Of a stretch of 14,715 bases of DNA, positions 5,941-14,715 are shown in pieces; within the stretch, counting starts at the first letter, position 1; each line of letters starts with the position of its first letter. The notes below the pieces were generated by a model. It made no database searches. It had not been told where the DNA came from and saw nothing but the letters and a program-made list of their open reading frames with translations. Source of the stretch: Candidatus Rhabdochlamydia sp. (GTDB taxonomy: Bacteria > Chlamydiota > Chlamydiia > Chlamydiales > Rhabdochlamydiaceae); the NCBI GenBank assembly GCA_030043815.1, contig JASHWX010000192.1:1-14715 (forward strand), in the 5' to 3' direction. A program made the translations under genes and the position numbers.

Positions 5941-5952
5941 CTTTATTATCTT

Positions 5953-8900
5953 CTATTCGGCAAAGGAGTACAGAAGCTCTTCTTCGCTTTCGCGGTCGAC
6001 AGACTTCGTTACGCGCTCGTTGAACTCGCCAAAACCTGTGCCTCCTGGGATCGGGTGTCCCATGATGATGTTCGACTTGAAATCGAGCAAGTGGTCGGTT
6101 TTGCCTTCGCAGGCGGCATCGGTCAGAACACGGGTCGTGTCTTGGAACGATGCGGCTGAGATGAACGATTCGGTGCCAAGCGATGCTTTGGTGATCCCGA
6201 GGAGCACGGGCGCCGCATGGGCGGGCCTTCCACCTTCGTCGATGGTCTTGCGGTTGATGCGATGGAAATGCCGCTTATCGACATCTTCCCCGTAAAGGAA
6301 TGTCGTGTCGCCGGGATCGGTAACGCGGACCTTTTGGAGCATCTGGCGGATGACGATCTCGATGTGCTTATCGTTGATGTCGACCCCTTGCAGGCGGTAG
6401 ACCTCTTGGACTTGGTTGACGAGATACTTTTGCAGTTCGCGCACGCCGCAGATGTCGAGGATCTCTTGCGGAACGACGAGGCCGTCGGTGAGCTGCTGGC
6501 CTTTGATCACAAAATCGCCGCGCTGGACGATCAAGTGCTTGGTCAGCGGGATGAGGTGCTCTTCTTCCATGCCCGACTCTTCATCGCGGACGACGACGAT
6601 GCGCTTGTTCTTCTGGACGCCGCGGAAATCGACGACGCCGTCGATCTTCGCGATCTCGGCGGCATCTTTCGGGCGGCGAGCTTCAAAGAGCTCGGCGACG
6701 CGTGGAAGACCGCCGACGATATCCTTCGTCTTGATCGCACCTCGGGGTAAGCGAGCGAGGAGCATACCGGCAGAGACATATTGCCCTTCTTGCACGGAGA
6801 TATAAGCTCCGGACGGGATCGCATAAGTACCGACGAGCTCTGAGTAGTCTTTGTCGGCATAGATGACGATCTGCGGGTGTAATTCGCCGCGGTGCTGTTT
6901 CACGATCAGCTCGCTTTGGCCTGTCTGCTTGTTGACTTCGCGCTGGGTGGAAATCCCTTCGACGAGGTCTTCATATTTGACATAACCTGGGCGTTCGCAA
7001 ATGATCGGAACGTTATGTTGCTCCCAAGAGCCGATCTTGGCTTTTTTCTTGACTTTTGCACCATCGGGAAGAACGATGCGCGTACCGAGCTCCGCAGTAA
7101 AGGTCTGAAGCGGCTCGAGCGATTTTGTGCTGAGGAGTTTTTTCATCTCCTCCAAGCTGCGCCCTTCATCGCGGACGATGTGCAGAGTGCCATTTTTGTT
7201 GAGGGCCAGCCATATGCCTTCTTCATTCTGGACAGTGCGGAGGCCCATGTAAACGAGGACGCCATCTTGCTCAGCGACGAGCTCTGGCGTAACCCCGGCA
7301 GCAGCGACACCCCCCGTGTGGAAGGTACGCATCGTGAGCTGCGTTCCCGGTTCCCCGATCGACTGGGCAGCGATGACTCCGACCGCCTCCCCTTGACCGA
7401 CCATGGAGCCGTTGGCCAAATTGATGCCGTAGCATTTTGCGCAGACGCCGCGTCTCGCTTCACAGGTAAGTGTAGAGCGGATGCGGATGCTTTCAATACC
7501 GGCATCGTCGATGACTTCTGCTTGATGCACAGTGAGAACATCCCCTGTCCGGGCGAGGACTTTCGTGCTGTCGCCAGGCTGATAAACATCGTCGCACACT
7601 GTACGGCCGTAGATACGGTCTTTGATGGGCAGAAGTTCTTCTTGCCCTTGCTTGATCGCTGCGACGTCGATCCCGTTCAATGTACCGCAATCTTCTTCAG
7701 TGATGATCACGTCTTGGGAAACGTCGACGAGGCGGCGTGTCAGGTAGCCGGAGTCCGCCGTTTTAAGAGCGGTATCGGCAAGACCTTTGCGCGCACCGTG
7801 GGAAGAGATAAAGTACTCGAGAACGCTTAATCCCTCGCGGAAGTTCGCCGTAATGGGAGATTCGAGGATCTCGCCAGAGGGTTTTGCCATCAAGCCCCGG
7901 AGAGCTCCGAGCTGTTTGACCTGCGATTTGTTACCGCGGGCGCCAGAGTCCATCATCAAATAAAGCGGGTTGAGCTCGCCGTCTCTGACTTCGCTGACGA
8001 GTTTAAATAACTCTTCAGAGAGCAGATCGGTGACTTCCGTCCAGATGCTGATGATCTTAGATTTTCTTTCCCCTTCTGTGATGATCCCGTCTTCGTACTG
8101 CTTGACGACAACTTCGATCCGTTTTTGGGCAGATTCGATGACTTTCGGTTTGTCTTTTGGAACGCGGACGTCGCAAACGCCCATGGAGAGCGCAGACTTA
8201 GTCGCTTCGGAGAACCCGAGGTTTTTCAGGTTGTCCAAGAAGCGCACAGTCGCCTCGAGGCCGACTTTTTTATAAGTTGTCAGCACGAGCTCGCTCATCT
8301 TCTTCTTGCGAAGAGCATAGTTTTGGAAGCCGAGTTCTTTAGGCACGATCGTGTTGAAAATGACGCGTCCTGGCGTCGTTTCAATGATGCCGCTCTCGAG
8401 TTTCAAACGGATCTTCTCATGCAGGCGGATGCCGCGCCCGAGATCGTCGCGGCGGCTTCCTTCTTTGCCAGCAAAATCGGACCAGTTATAGCTGCCGCCG
8501 GAGCTGAGCGCCATGAGCACTTCATTCATGCTGTTGAAGAGTTTGATCTTCTTGCCATGGTCTTCCGGATTGTAGATCGGATCAAGCATCAAATAATACA
8601 GCCCGAGGATCATGTCCTGCGAAGGCACAGCAGAAGGTTTGCCCGATGAAGGTAAGAAAATGTTATCGGGGGCCATCATGAGCAGCTTCGCTTCGAGCTG
8701 CGCTTCAATAGAGAGAGGAACGTGGACCGCCATTTGGTCGCCGTCGAAGTCAGCGTTGAAGGCTGTACAGACGAGCGGATGGATGCGGATCGCTTTTCCT
8801 TCGATGAGCACGGGCTCGAATGCCTGGATCCCCAAACGGTGCAGCGTCGGCGCACGGTTGAGGAGGACAGGGTGCCCTTTGATGATCTCTTCCAAGACGT

Positions 8901-10116
8901 CCCACACTTCGGGCGCTTGCTTTTGGATCATCTTTTTCGCAGAGCGGATCGTGTAGACGTAATTCAAGTCTTTCAAGCGCTTGACGATGAACGGCTCGAA
9001 CAGCTCTAAGGCCATCTGCTTGGGCAGACCGCACTGATTAAAGCGCAGCTCGGGACCGACGATAATGACCGAACGGCCTGAGTAGTCGACGCGTTTACCG
9101 AGGAGGTTTTGGCGGAAGCGCCCTTGTTTTCCTTTCAGCATTTCCGAAAGGGATTTGAGCGGACGGTTTCCGGCGCCCATGACAGGATGTCCATGGCGGC
9201 CATTGTCGAACAATGCGTCGACGGCCTCTTGCAGCATTCTCTTTTCGTTGCGCACGATCACATCGGGCGTTTTGAGCTTGAGGATCGCTTTTAAGCGGTT
9301 GTTGCGATTGATGACGCGGCGATAGAGATCGTTGAGATCAGACGTCGCGAACCTGCCGCCATCGAGCGGGACGAGCGGTCTCAAATCGGGCGGGATCACA
9401 GGAACGCATGACATCACCATCCAGTCTGGACGGTTCGGCGAGGAAGTAAAGCTCTCGACGATTTTAAGGCGTTTTGCGAGCTTCATCCGCGCTTGCATCG
9501 ATTTGGTCTTGCGCAGTTTTTCTTTTAAATCAACGACAAGGGCGTTGAGATCTTCTTTTTCGAGAAGATCGCGGATCGCCTCGCCGCCCATGCGCGCGAC
9601 GAAGGCGTCAGAGCCCCATTTTTCTTGCGCTTCGCGATACTCGGTATCGGAGAGCAATTGCTTTCTCTCCAAAGTGGTGCGACCCGGGTCGATGACCACA
9701 TACTCTTCGTAATAGATCACGCGCTCAAGGTCCGTCGATGACATGCCGAGGATATTGCCGATGCGCGATGGCATGGTCTTGAAAAACCAAATGTGCACGA
9801 CAGGAACGGCAAGCTCGATATGGGCCATGCGCTCGCGGCGCACCTTGGCAAGCGTCACTTCGACGCCGCAACGGTCGCAGACAATCCCTTTATGCTTGAT
9901 CTTCTTGTATTTTCCGCATGCGCATTCCCAATCTCGCGTCGGGCCGAAGATTTTCTCACAGAACAAACCCCCTTTTTCGGGTTTGAACGTGCGGTAGTTG
10001 ATCGTCTCAGGTTTCTTAATTTCCCCGCGCGACCACTCATTGCGGATGACATCATCCGATGCAATCTTAATGGTCAGCTTATCGAACTGGGGATCTTTGA
10101 AATCTTCTTCTGACAT
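5953..10116 (-). CDS. rpoC: DNA-directed RNA polymerase subunit beta'
   Basis: This 1387-residue protein is the beta' subunit of RNA polymerase, close to chlamydial RpoC in length and wording. In order: the N-terminal zinc ribbon with C65, C67, C80 and C83; the clamp and lid region; NADFDGDQMAVH (454-465), whose D456, D458 and D460 hold the catalytic Mg; the bridge-helix region FISSHGARKGLADTALKTAD (769-788); the second zinc site with C810, C885, C892 and C895; the trigger loop around MRTFHTGG (929-936); and a roughly 190-residue insertion in the trigger loop (about 945-1130) like the SI3 hybrid-motif domains of Gram-negative bacteria. AGGAG lies 10 nt before the ATG. Only 16 nt separate it from rpoB, so both are surely on one message. 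The gene ends in TAG 12 bp before a hairpin terminator. All key residues are present. Confidence 0.99.
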   Translation of the reverse strand: MSEEDFKDPQFDKLTIKIASDDVIRNEWSRGEIKKPETINYRTFKPEKGGLFCEKIFGPTRDWECACGKYKKIKHKGIVCDRCGVEVTLAKVRRERMAHIELAVPVVHIWFFKTMPSRIGNILGMSSTDLERVIYYEEYVVIDPGRTTLERKQLLSDTEYREAQEKWGSDAFVARMGGEAIRDLLEKEDLNALVVDLKEKLRKTKSMQARMKLAKRLKIVESFTSSPNRPDWMVMSCVPVIPPDLRPLVPLDGGRFATSDLNDLYRRVINRNNRLKAILKLKTPDVIVRNEKRMLQEAVDALFDNGRHGHPVMGAGNRPLKSLSEMLKGKQGRFRQNLLGKRVDYSGRSVIIVGPELRFNQCGLPKQMALELFEPFIVKRLKDLNYVYTIRSAKKMIQKQAPEVWDVLEEIIKGHPVLLNRAPTLHRLGIQAFEPVLIEGKAIRIHPLVCTAFNADFDGDQMAVHVPLSIEAQLEAKLLMMAPDNIFLPSSGKPSAVPSQDMILGLYYLMLDPIYNPEDHGKKIKLFNSMNEVLMALSSGGSYNWSDFAGKEGSRRDDLGRGIRLHEKIRLKLESGIIETTPGRVIFNTIVPKELGFQNYALRKKKMSELVLTTYKKVGLEATVRFLDNLKNLGFSEATKSALSMGVCDVRVPKDKPKVIESAQKRIEVVVKQYEDGIITEGERKSKIISIWTEVTDLLSEELFKLVSEVRDGELNPLYLMMDSGARGNKSQVKQLGALRGLMAKPSGEILESPITANFREGLSVLEYFISSHGARKGLADTALKTADSGYLTRRLVDVSQDVIITEEDCGTLNGIDVAAIKQGQEELLPIKDRIYGRTVCDDVYQPGDSTKVLARTGDVLTVHQAEVIDDAGIESIRIRSTLTCEARRGVCAKCYGINLANGSMVGQGEAVGVIAAQSIGEPGTQLTMRTFHTGGVAAAGVTPELVAEQDGVLVYMGLRTVQNEEGIWLALNKNGTLHIVRDEGRSLEEMKKLLSTKSLEPLQTFTAELGTRIVLPDGAKVKKKAKIGSWEQHNVPIICERPGYVKYEDLVEGISTQREVNKQTGQSELIVKQHRGELHPQIVIYADKDYSELVGTYAIPSGAYISVQEGQYVSAGMLLARLPRGAIKTKDIVGGLPRVAELFEARRPKDAAEIAKIDGVVDFRGVQKNKRIVVVRDEESGMEEEHLIPLTKHLIVQRGDFVIKGQQLTDGLVVPQEILDICGVRELQKYLVNQVQEVYRLQGVDINDKHIEIVIRQMLQKVRVTDPGDTTFLYGEDVDKRHFHRINRKTIDEGGRPAHAAPVLLGITKASLGTESFISAASFQDTTRVLTDAACEGKTDHLLDFKSNIIMGHPIPGGTGFGEFNERVTKSVDRESEEELLYSFAE

Positions 10117-10132
10117 TTAAGTTAATCTCCTA

Positions 10133-13100
10133 TTAAACTTCTGACGCGCTTTCAGGGCGCACATCTAAGCAAAGACCCTGCATTTCCTTAACGAGAACGT
10201 TAAAGGATTCAGGTGTACCTGCCGTTAACACATTTTCCCCTTTTACGATCGACTCGTAAATGCGGGTACGGCCGGCGACATCGTCGGATTTGACGGTCAG
10301 CATCTCTTGAAGCAAGTTGGCTGCGCCATAAGCCCAAAGCGCCCAAACTTCCATCTCTCCGAAGCGCTGTCCCCCCATCTGCGCTTTACCGCCCAGCGGC
10401 TGCTGAGTGACAAGCGAGTAAGGACCGATCGAGCGTGCGTGGATCTTATCGGCAACGAGGTGGCTCAGTTTCAGCATGTAGATGTAGCCGACGACGACGC
10501 GGTTTTCAAAGCGCTCGCCTGTTCGACCATCATACAAGTGGCTCTTGCCGTCTTCTGGCAGTCCGAGGTCTTTCATCATCTGCCAAATGCGCGACTCAGG
10601 AAAGCCTTCAAAAACGGGGCTCTTGACATAGATCCCTGCTTTGCGGGCGGCATATCCCAAATGCGTCTCGAGGAGCTGGCCCATGTTCATACGGGAAGGC
10701 ACGCCGAGCGGGTTTAAAATGATCTCGACGGATTCTCCTGTATTGAGAAATGGCATGTCTTGCTCGGGAACGATGCGCGAGACAACGCCTTTGTTACCGT
10801 GGCGTCCTGCCATTTTATCCCCGACTTGCAGCTTTCTCTTAGAAGCGACGTACACTTTGACTTGGCGGATGACACCGGGATCGAGCTCGGTGTCCCCTTT
10901 GCGGGTGTATTCGACTTCCGTCTTGTGCTGCGTCTGCAGAGTCTGCATCGCCGTGTCGTATTCCCTCATTTGGGTTTTCAGCGTGTTGTAAATTTCCGCT
11001 TCGCCGATGATCAGATCTTCCGGTTTTTCCGATTCCAGCGTCTCGAGCATCTCTTGGGTGATCGCCTCGCCTTCTTTGATGATGATATCCCCTGTCTTGC
11101 GATGCATGATCGGAGCAGGGGCCGTTTCACCGAGAAGAAGCGCGCCGAGCTTTTCGTGGAACTCGATCATGAGCTCCGCTTCTTTCGTTTTGAAATCGGA
11201 ATGGATATCTTTGATGCGGCTTGCTTCTTCGACGAGTTCATCATCGGTTTTAGAAAGCCTGTCGCGGCGGCTGAATACTTTGACATCCATGACCACCCCT
11301 TCGGTTCCCGGGGGAGCGGTCAAAGAAGCGTCTTTGACGTCAGCGGCCTTTTCGCCGAAGATCGCGCGGAGAAGGCGCTCTTCTGGAGCGAGCTCCGTTT
11401 CCGATTTCGGCGTGATTTTACCGACGAGGATATCGCCCGGTTCGACCTCAGCGCCGATGCGGATAATCCCATCTTCGCCTAAGTTTGCAAGAGCCTCTTC
11501 GGACACATTCGGAATATCACGGGTGATCTCTTCTTTTCCAAGCTTCGTATCGCGTGCGGTGAGCTCAAACTCTTCGAGGTAGATCGACGTATAATAGTCG
11601 AGCTTGAGGAGTTTTTCCGAGATGATGATCGCATCTTCGTAGTTATATCCGCACCAGGGCATGAACGCGACGAGCACGTTTTTGCCGAGGGCCACTTCCC
11701 CCTTGTCCGTCGCAGGGCCGTCCGCGATCGTGTCTCCGGCCTTAACAACGTCGCCGACGTTGCAAAGCGGAGTTTGGTTAATGCATGTGCCCGCATTGGA
11801 GCGCATGAATTTCTTCAAGTGATAGGTCTTCTTGTTGAGCGGATTGGCCTTTGCCGCGATGACGATCTTAAATCCATCGACGAATTCCACAGTCCCATCT
11901 TCTTCTGCAACGAGAACAGCGCCCGAGTCGCGCGCGGAGCGCATTTCAAGGCCCGTGCCGACGATCGGAGCATCTGTCTTAAGCAGAGGCACCCCTTGGC
12001 GCTGCATGTTGGATCCCATCAATGCGCGGTTGGCGTCGTCATGCTCTAAGAACGGGATCAAGCCCGTGACGATCGAAACTAACTGTTTCGAAGAGACGTC
12101 CATGTGAGTGATCTTGCTCGTCTCGATTTTGAGCGATTCGCCGTTGAAGCGCGCCCAGCAGAGCGGCTCTTCGAACATGTTATGTTCATCGAGAATTGCG
12201 GAAGCCTGAGCGATGACGCAGTTCTCTTCTTGGTCTGCAGTCATGTACTCGATTTCTTCGGTCACTACGCCGTCGCGGACAATGCGGTAAGGCGTTTCGA
12301 TGAAGCCAAACTCGTTGATCTTCGCAAAGGCGGATAGAGAAGTGATCAAGCCGATGTTCGGGCCCTCTGGCGTTTCAATCGGGCAGATCCTTCCATAGTG
12401 GCTAGGATGAACGTCGCGCACTTCAAAGCCGGCGCGTTCGCGGTTCAGACCGCCAGGCCCAAGAGAGGATAGGCGCCGCTTATGTGTTAATTCAGCTACA
12501 GGATTGGTCTGGTCCATGAATTGGGACAGCTGAGACCTTCCGAAAAAGTCTTTGAGAACGCCGGCAAGTCCTTTTGCAGAGACGACTTTACCTGGAGTGA
12601 GCGTATCGGATGTGAAATCGAAAAGATTGACGCGCTCTTTGATGATCTTCTCCATGCGCGCAAGTCCAATGCGGCATTGGTTTTGAATCAATTCGCCCAC
12701 CGATCGGACGCGGCGGTTGCCGAGGTGGTCGATATCGTCGACGCTGACACTCTCCTCCCCTTTTTTGAGGCGGATGAGGTATTTGAGCGCGCCGATGACG
12801 TCTTCTTTGCGCAATGTGACAATGCTAAGCTCTTCATCGCTCACATCGAGACCGAGCTTGCGGTTGAGCTTATATCTGCCGACTCTACCCAAGTTATAGC
12901 GTTTCGGATCGAAGAACAGGCGCATGATCGCAGAACGCGCATTGGACAATGTCGCAGGCTCGCCGGGGCGTATCTTGCGGTAAAAGTCTTTTAAGGCGGA
13001 CTCATAGGAATCTGTCGGGTCTTTAGCGAGCATCTTGATGATCGGGCTCGTCTCATCGGCGTCTTCGGCGATCCTGACGGCTGAAATGCCCGCATCGAGG

Positions 13101-13897
13101 ATGCGCTTTAACATCGCTGTCGTCAATTTTTCGGACGCTTTGCCAAAGACAACCCCGCTTTGCTCGTCGATCACATCTTCGGCGAGGATTTTTCCGACAA
13201 GCTTCGGGAAGTCCTTGTCGGAGCGGATCTTGACCTTGATCGTGCTGAAAAACTCTTCGATGATATCGGCATCGGTCGAATAGCCAAGGGTACGGATGAA
13301 AGAAGTCGCTAAGATTTTTCTGCGCCGTTTTTTGCGATCGATGTAAATGTAGATCAAATCATTGGTGTCGAATGCGCCCTCTAACCAGCTTCCGCGATAA
13401 GGAATGATGCGGAAAGAGTAGATCGTCGACCCTTTGATGTGCCTTTCTTGCTCAAAGGAGATGCCAGGAGAGCGGTGCAGCTGAGAGACGATGACGCGCT
13501 CTGCGCCGTTGATGATGAATGTCCCTTTTTCCGTCATGACGGGGACGGTGCCCATGTAAACTTCTTCTTCCTTGATCCCGGTTTCATCAGTCAAACGGAA
13601 TTTGACCTTCAGGGTGACGTTGTAAGTAATCCCGCGGCGGATGCACTCTTCTGGAGTATATTTGGGTACGCCGAGGCTATAGGAGATGAATTCAAGAATC
13701 GTCTTCTCATCATAAGACTTGATCGGAAAAATCTCAGTAAATACCTCTTGCAATCCCACATTTTCCCGCTCGTGCGGCATTTTGTCCGCTTGGAGAAATT
13801 GATCATAGGATTTGATTTGGATTTCAATGAGGTTCGGCAAGTCGATAATTTCTTCTCTGCCACGAAAACTCACCCGTTGAGGCGGCCTTTTTAACAT
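10133..13897 (-). CDS. rpoB: DNA-directed RNA polymerase subunit beta
   Basis: This 1254-residue protein is the beta subunit, which carries much of the catalytic channel and the rifamycin pocket. The start MLKRPPQRVSF matches the chlamydial N terminus (PERVS...DLPNLIEIQIKSY) and has AGGAG 8 nt upstream; an ATG 42 bases further up at 13939 lacks both and is rejected. Visible parts: the protrusion and lobe (PNLIEIQIKSY, IINGAERVIVSQLHRSPG), the rifamycin region GRSQLSQFMDQTNPVAEL (453-470) with D462, H472, R475 and S477 all in the sensitive form, the PIETPEGPNIGLI loop (506-518), and the C-terminal GKAQMGGQRFGEMEVWALWAYGA switch/clamp region. Relative to E. coli, Ser522 is Ala468 here. It follows rplL after 100 bp with an attenuator-like hairpin between, and precedes rpoC by 16 bp. 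Confidence 0.99.
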   Translation of the reverse strand: MLKRPPQRVSFRGREEIIDLPNLIEIQIKSYDQFLQADKMPHERENVGLQEVFTEIFPIKSYDEKTILEFISYSLGVPKYTPEECIRRGITYNVTLKVKFRLTDETGIKEEEVYMGTVPVMTEKGTFIINGAERVIVSQLHRSPGISFEQERHIKGSTIYSFRIIPYRGSWLEGAFDTNDLIYIYIDRKKRRRKILATSFIRTLGYSTDADIIEEFFSTIKVKIRSDKDFPKLVGKILAEDVIDEQSGVVFGKASEKLTTAMLKRILDAGISAVRIAEDADETSPIIKMLAKDPTDSYESALKDFYRKIRPGEPATLSNARSAIMRLFFDPKRYNLGRVGRYKLNRKLGLDVSDEELSIVTLRKEDVIGALKYLIRLKKGEESVSVDDIDHLGNRRVRSVGELIQNQCRIGLARMEKIIKERVNLFDFTSDTLTPGKVVSAKGLAGVLKDFFGRSQLSQFMDQTNPVAELTHKRRLSSLGPGGLNRERAGFEVRDVHPSHYGRICPIETPEGPNIGLITSLSAFAKINEFGFIETPYRIVRDGVVTEEIEYMTADQEENCVIAQASAILDEHNMFEEPLCWARFNGESLKIETSKITHMDVSSKQLVSIVTGLIPFLEHDDANRALMGSNMQRQGVPLLKTDAPIVGTGLEMRSARDSGAVLVAEEDGTVEFVDGFKIVIAAKANPLNKKTYHLKKFMRSNAGTCINQTPLCNVGDVVKAGDTIADGPATDKGEVALGKNVLVAFMPWCGYNYEDAIIISEKLLKLDYYTSIYLEEFELTARDTKLGKEEITRDIPNVSEEALANLGEDGIIRIGAEVEPGDILVGKITPKSETELAPEERLLRAIFGEKAADVKDASLTAPPGTEGVVMDVKVFSRRDRLSKTDDELVEEASRIKDIHSDFKTKEAELMIEFHEKLGALLLGETAPAPIMHRKTGDIIIKEGEAITQEMLETLESEKPEDLIIGEAEIYNTLKTQMREYDTAMQTLQTQHKTEVEYTRKGDTELDPGVIRQVKVYVASKRKLQVGDKMAGRHGNKGVVSRIVPEQDMPFLNTGESVEIILNPLGVPSRMNMGQLLETHLGYAARKAGIYVKSPVFEGFPESRIWQMMKDLGLPEDGKSHLYDGRTGERFENRVVVGYIYMLKLSHLVADKIHARSIGPYSLVTQQPLGGKAQMGGQRFGEMEVWALWAYGAANLLQEMLTVKSDDVAGRTRIYESIVKGENVLTAGTPESFNVLVKEMQGLCLDVRPESASEV

Positions 13898-13905
13898 CGA
13901 AACGG

Positions 13906-13910
13906 CTCCT
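13906..13910 (-). promoter_or_regulatory. Ribosome binding site of rpoB
   Basis: The minus strand reads TAGGAGC with AGGAG 8 nt before the ATG at 13897. This settles the rpoB start against the longer reading from 13939, whose extra residues (MFFKFFYWKIGAVS) come from the A/T-rich leader next to the hairpin. Confidence 0.8.
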
Positions 13911-13920
13911 ATTTTCCAAT

Positions 13921-13969
13921 AAAAAAATTTAAAAAACACAAGCAGAAGTCAATATTCCATGACTTCTGC
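13921..13969 (-). terminator. Hairpin plus T-tract between rplL and rpoB (attenuator candidate)
   Basis: On the minus strand the arms at 13969-13961 and 13950-13942 (GCAGAAGTC and GACTTCTGC) form a perfect 9-bp stem with a 10-nt loop, followed by TTGTG and then TTTTTTAAATTTTTTT. This is a full intrinsic-terminator layout inside the operon, 28 nt past the rplL stop and about 23 nt before the rpoB ribosome site. Because rpoB must still be read, partial termination is the likely role, as is known for the same gap in E. coli. Confidence 0.72.
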
Positions 13970-13997
13970 CCATTCACTTAGGTCACAAATCAGTCGA

Positions 13998-14393
13998 TTA
14001 AAGACCCTTTAAGGTCACTTTACCGCCAGCTGCTTGGATTTTCTTCGCTATTTCATCAGCTTCAGCTTTCGGCGCGGTCTCTTTCAATACTTTTGGAGCA
14101 CCATCGACCATGTCTTTCGCCTCTTTCAGGCCAAGACCGGTGATCTCGCGGACGACTTTGATGACGCTGATCTTCTTGTCATCTGGAGTCGCTTCCAATG
14201 TGACTTTAAACTCAGTGGACTCCGCTGCTGCAGCGGGTGCTCCGCCAGCTGCAGGCGCCGCCATCATCATGGGCGCTGCTGCTGCAGCTTTCACGCCCCA
14301 CTTTTCTTCGAGAGCGGTTTTGAGTTTTGCCATATCGAGAACGCTCAACTGGCTTAATGCTTCAACTAATTGATCTAAATTTTGGGTAGTCAC
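13998..14393 (-). CDS. rplL: 50S ribosomal protein L7/L12
   Basis: This 131-residue protein is the L7/L12 stalk protein, present in several copies on L10 and needed to recruit translation factors. The N-terminal dimer-forming helix (NLDQLVEALSQLSVLDMAKLKTALEE) is followed by an Ala/Pro/Met/Gly hinge (AAAAAPMMMAAPAAGGAPAAA) and the conserved factor-binding domain with EFKVTLEATPDDKKISVIKV, GLGLKEAKDMVDGAPKVLKE and a final GGKVTLKGL. The start is GTG at 14393, with AAGAGG 7 nt upstream. Length and layout are normal for the family. It lies 26 nt after rplJ, as in nearly all bacteria, and is followed by a hairpin/T-tract that could set its transcript level above that of rpoB. Confidence 0.98.
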   Translation of the reverse strand: MTTQNLDQLVEALSQLSVLDMAKLKTALEEKWGVKAAAAAPMMMAAPAAGGAPAAAAESTEFKVTLEATPDDKKISVIKVVREITGLGLKEAKDMVDGAPKVLKETAPKAEADEIAKKIQAAGGKVTLKGL

Positions 14394-14419
14394 TGTACAA
14401 CCTCTTCTTGTTTTAAAAT

Positions 14420-14715
14420 TTAAGCGTTAATTTTTTCTGACTTATTGTCTATGCAGTGCATGACGGATGTAAGCAAGGCTTCGAATACCGCAAGCGTTTG
14501 CGACATCGGCGCTTCGAGGGTGCCCAAAAATTGAGAGCGCATTTCCTCTTTGCTTGGCAGTTTGGAAATCTGTTCTACGTCCTGTGCTGAACATAGAGCG
14601 CCTTCAAACCTTCCGCCGATCACTTCTAAAACTTCTTCATTCTCTTGACTAAAGCTGTAAACCGCTTTTGTCGTCTGAATGGGGTCTTCATTGGCAAAGA
14701 CAACAGCAATGTGTC
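14420..14715 (-). CDS. rplJ: 50S ribosomal protein L10, C-terminal part
   Basis: The 97 complete codons visible are the C-terminal part of L10; the start is beyond the right edge. The frame is open from the edge (HIAVVFANEDPIQTTKAVYS) to the TAA at 14422-14420, through VLEVIGGRFEGA, LPSKEEMRSQFLGTLEAPMS and a C-terminal helix MSQTLAVFEALLTSVMHCID that in the family binds L7/L12 dimers. GRxEG-like and LPSKEE(M/L)RSQ(F/L)LG wording is typical of L10. It anchors the stalk to 23S rRNA and in many bacteria represses its own operon from a leader that is not in this window. An ATG at 14623 is internal, not a start. Confidence 0.95.
   Translation of the reverse strand, partial: HIAVVFANEDPIQTTKAVYSFSQENEEVLEVIGGRFEGALCSAQDVEQISKLPSKEEMRSQFLGTLEAPMSQTLAVFEALLTSVMHCIDNKSEKINA

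Noticed and set aside
6892..7830. Long plus-strand open frame (312 codons) opposite rpoC, and similar long frames at 10760-11482 and 6217-6750
   Set aside because: They lie antisense to highly conserved rpoC and rpoB codons and have low-complexity Asp/Phe/Arg/Val-rich composition typical of mirror frames. No domain is recognisable.
13898..13939. Longer rpoB start at 13939
   Set aside because: The extra residues have no match in chlamydial RpoB and the ribosome site lies downstream of that ATG.

Overview
The window looks like chromosomal DNA of a member of the Chlamydiota outside the classical Chlamydiaceae, that is, a Waddlia-, Parachlamydia- or Criblamydia-like environmental chlamydia. The main reason is that the beta and beta' RNA polymerase subunits read almost word for word like chlamydial RpoB and RpoC (for example the RpoC start with FDKL..IAS...IR..WS.GEIKKPETINYRTFKPEKGGLF), in the order rplJ-rplL-rpoB-rpoC. 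The genus cannot be fixed from memory alone.

Layout, left to right. (1) 1-657, plus strand: the last 218 residues of a large autotransporter/Pmp-type outer-membrane beta-barrel. (2) 670-742: a short, purine-rich degenerate repeat between convergent genes. (3) 740-5294: an island of five glycosyltransferase-type genes. Two are clearly related GT90/CAP10 paralogues placed head to head, with their signal-peptide codons overlapping on opposite strands. The other three form a minus-strand transcription unit: GT11 fucosyltransferase-like, then DUF6492-like, then an unrecognised GT-A-like protein, overlapping by 1 and 25 nt. Four of the five begin with a signal peptide or membrane anchor, which is odd for enzymes that need nucleotide sugars. 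(4) 5295-5952: a gene-free stretch of 658 bp holding, from left to right, a promoter for the GT operon, a 162-bp MITE-like element with near-perfect inverted arms and a 6-7 bp target duplication, a chain of hairpin modules, and the rpoC terminator. (5) 5953-14715, minus strand: rpoC, rpoB, rplL and the 3' part of rplJ, with a hairpin plus T-tract (attenuator candidate) between rplL and rpoB.

The right two-thirds is core transcription/translation machinery under strong constraint. The left third is accessory surface/secretion content. The non-coding stretch between them carries two different kinds of palindromic repeat. The most unusual signals are the exported glycosyltransferase cluster with its both-strand signal-peptide overlap, the MITE-like element, and the hairpin modules that keep their flanks but change both stem arms together.
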